The position numbers were made by a program, and so were the translations under genes. A stretch of 64,000 bases of DNA, taken from Bradyrhizobium pachyrhizi. Its GTDB lineage: Bacteria; Pseudomonadota; Alphaproteobacteria; Rhizobiales; Xanthobacteraceae. Below are positions 62,681 through 64,000 of the stretch, in pieces. Positions within the stretch are counted from its first letter, which is position 1; the number at the start of each line of letters is the position of its first letter. The notes beneath the pieces are model-generated. The model was given only the letters and a program-made list of their open reading frames with translations. It was not told the origin of the DNA and made no database searches. The DNA lies in NCBI RefSeq assembly GCF_001189245.1, contig NZ_LFIQ01000051.1, positions 170,203 through 234,202 of the forward strand, written 5' to 3'.

Positions 62681-64000
62681 ATGAGAGCTGAATTGGGACG
62701 GAGAGGAATAATTAAGGCGCTGGCAGCGACGGCAGGCGCGACCGTGTTTGGTTCGTTTCCAATCCCTCCCGCCAGGGCTATCGCGCCCGCAGTGGCGTTC
62801 GCGATCGTTCAGGTAGCTATCCAAGTCCTGGGCGCGATCCAGTCGCTCAATGCAAAGGGCGGCGGCCTGGGCGAGCAATTTGCCGCAATCAATCTCAAGC
62901 TGGACCAGATACTTCAAAACCAGATCTATGTTCTGCGGGCCATCGCTCAGTTGCAGAAATCTATTGATGCATTGGGACGTCAGGTCGGCGGATTGCTGAC
63001 AGTAGAGCGATATCGGTCCCTCGCGATAGCGATCTATAATCTAAGGGACGACCTCCAGCGATTTAGTACCGTGCTCAAGCCCGCGGTCGAGCGGCGCAAG
63101 CGTACCCTCTCGCCGACTGCTATCGCCGAATACAACCGACTATTTAGCACCTTGGGGAACCTCGTTTCGGATACGCGCAATACATTCGCGCTTACGAACC
63201 TCGACGCAGCTCACACCGGCATCGAGGGCGTCAACAGCCTTCTAATCGTGGGCCCCGTGCTCCCGGTGTTGGTGTCGCTATTGGACACGTTTCGAAGCGT
63301 CAATCGGCTAACGCCCGAACTGGGATGGGCGCCATCGCAATATCTCTCGGCATCAGCAACCCTGCGCGATGCACTATCGATCTATGGAAACTTGCGCGCC
63401 AAGGAAGCGCAAACTACTCAGATTCAGGAAGCCACCGAGGCTTTCGCTGATGTCAACGCCGTTTCGATTTGGCCCGCTATTCGCGATTCTCTTATACGGC
63501 CCTCCAACGACGTTTCTCCCACCACCAGGCTATCCATTTGCTTCAGAACCCCAGTGCTTCGCGCATCCCCGGTCGTTGCTCAGAACCCGCCGGCGGTTTT
63601 CCGCAAGGTTACGGATTACCGAACGATCCAGACGTTTGCGATCGACTATCAGATTATCTCGCTGCCCAATGCCGTGCCTGCCCAGGTTGCTTACCCGCAA
63701 ATGCAACTCGTCGCTAAGGACGGAATCACAGCTACGCAAGTGATTAGGCCACGAGGCGTATTCGAGACTGGAGCTGCTCTCCAGGCGTTTCCTAGCATTG
63801 TGGCGATCGACGAGCGCGGCGATTGCCGGGACGGCCTACTGGCGGTCGGCAAGAAGATCGCACCGGGAGGCCTTGGACTGCAACAGCCCGACGGCGCTTT
63901 GGACGACTCCTTCAACCAGCTGGTAGCACTGCTCCCGCGGTACAACAATGCGATCATCGCACAGGAACAGATCGCGCAATTGCAGACGCTCGCAACAGTT
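62681..64000 (+). CDS. Long Tat-exported protein of unknown function (partial, runs off the right edge)
   Basis: From the ATG at 62681 the frame stays open for 440 codons to the window end, with no stop. The N-terminus has a twin-arginine type signal (LGRRGIIKALAATAGATVFG, then PARA). The body has helical, coiled-coil-like stretches (QFAAINLKLDQILQNQIYVL and AIAQLQKSIDALGRQVGG) followed by a Pro- and Thr-richer part. ATA, CTA, AGG and AGA codons are commoner than in neighbouring genes and G+C is lower, which fits horizontal transfer beside the tRNA fragment. No family is recognised. Confidence 0.75.
   Translation, partial: MRAELGRRGIIKALAATAGATVFGSFPIPPARAIAPAVAFAIVQVAIQVLGAIQSLNAKGGGLGEQFAAINLKLDQILQNQIYVLRAIAQLQKSIDALGRQVGGLLTVERYRSLAIAIYNLRDDLQRFSTVLKPAVERRKRTLSPTAIAEYNRLFSTLGNLVSDTRNTFALTNLDAAHTGIEGVNSLLIVGPVLPVLVSLLDTFRSVNRLTPELGWAPSQYLSASATLRDALSIYGNLRAKEAQTTQIQEATEAFADVNAVSIWPAIRDSLIRPSNDVSPTTRLSICFRTPVLRASPVVAQNPPAVFRKVTDYRTIQTFAIDYQIISLPNAVPAQVAYPQMQLVAKDGITATQVIRPRGVFETGAALQAFPSIVAIDERGDCRDGLLAVGKKIAPGGLGLQQPDGALDDSFNQLVALLPRYNNAIIAQEQIAQLQTLATV

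Overview
The window is high-G+C alphaproteobacterial chromosome and most resembles Bradyrhizobium or a close relative. This rests on a XoxF-type methanol dehydrogenase with a glutathione-linked formaldehyde pathway, Rhizobiales-type flagellar genes, an IalB-family protein, a DUF3280 protein, and dispersed palindromic repeats of the kind seen in Bradyrhizobium. The assignment is inference from gene content, not from a search.

Region 1 (1-6.4 kb) is ordinary: a repeat-like edge, an IalB-type periplasmic protein, a GNAT acetyltransferase, an AI-2E/PerM-type membrane protein, a membrane metallophosphoesterase, an epoxide hydrolase broken by a one-base deletion, and a small membrane protein.

Region 2 (6.4-35 kb) is the core: a dense lanthanide/PQQ-dependent alcohol oxidation island. 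On the minus strand lie xoxF, a cytochrome c, glutathione-dependent formaldehyde dehydrogenase and Gfa. Facing them are an AraC regulator, a two-component pair and S-formylglutathione hydrolase. Then comes an ABC operon matching the lut (lanthanide utilisation and transport) cluster, followed by quinoprotein accessory genes (rhodanese-like, XoxJ/MoxJ-like binding protein, zinc metallohydrolase, SoxYZ-like carrier), a second NitT/SsuA-type ABC transporter, an outer-membrane barrel candidate, an orphan pqqA, a gene encoding a lanmodulin homologue, and a second PQQ alcohol dehydrogenase with its own cytochrome and binding protein. Both dehydrogenases carry the extra Asp that marks lanthanide-using enzymes. 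Together these genes could import the metal, buffer it, supply PQQ precursor, oxidise alcohol in the periplasm and remove formaldehyde in the cytoplasm.

Region 3 (35-50.5 kb) holds flagellar genes on the minus strand (ECF sigma factor, flagellin, fliD, fliS, flgD, flgE, flgN-like, flgK, flgL). Divergent from them is a three-gene set (HAD-like protein, glycosyltransferase-like protein, formyltransferase) that may modify flagellin.

Region 4 (50.5-61.3 kb) holds an AtoE-type transporter operonic with a 1145-residue molybdopterin/FAD/2Fe-2S fusion enzyme, controlled by a divergent GntR regulator, then a beta-oxidation-like cluster (acyl-CoA dehydrogenase with an internal stop, enoyl-CoA hydratase, SDR, thiolase) and a truncated IclR gene.

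Region 5 (61.3-64 kb) is a degenerate stretch ending in a 50-base 3' fragment of tRNA-Lys(CUU), a likely attachment-site scar. Beyond it, base composition changes and a long Tat-exported protein of unknown function runs off the window edge.
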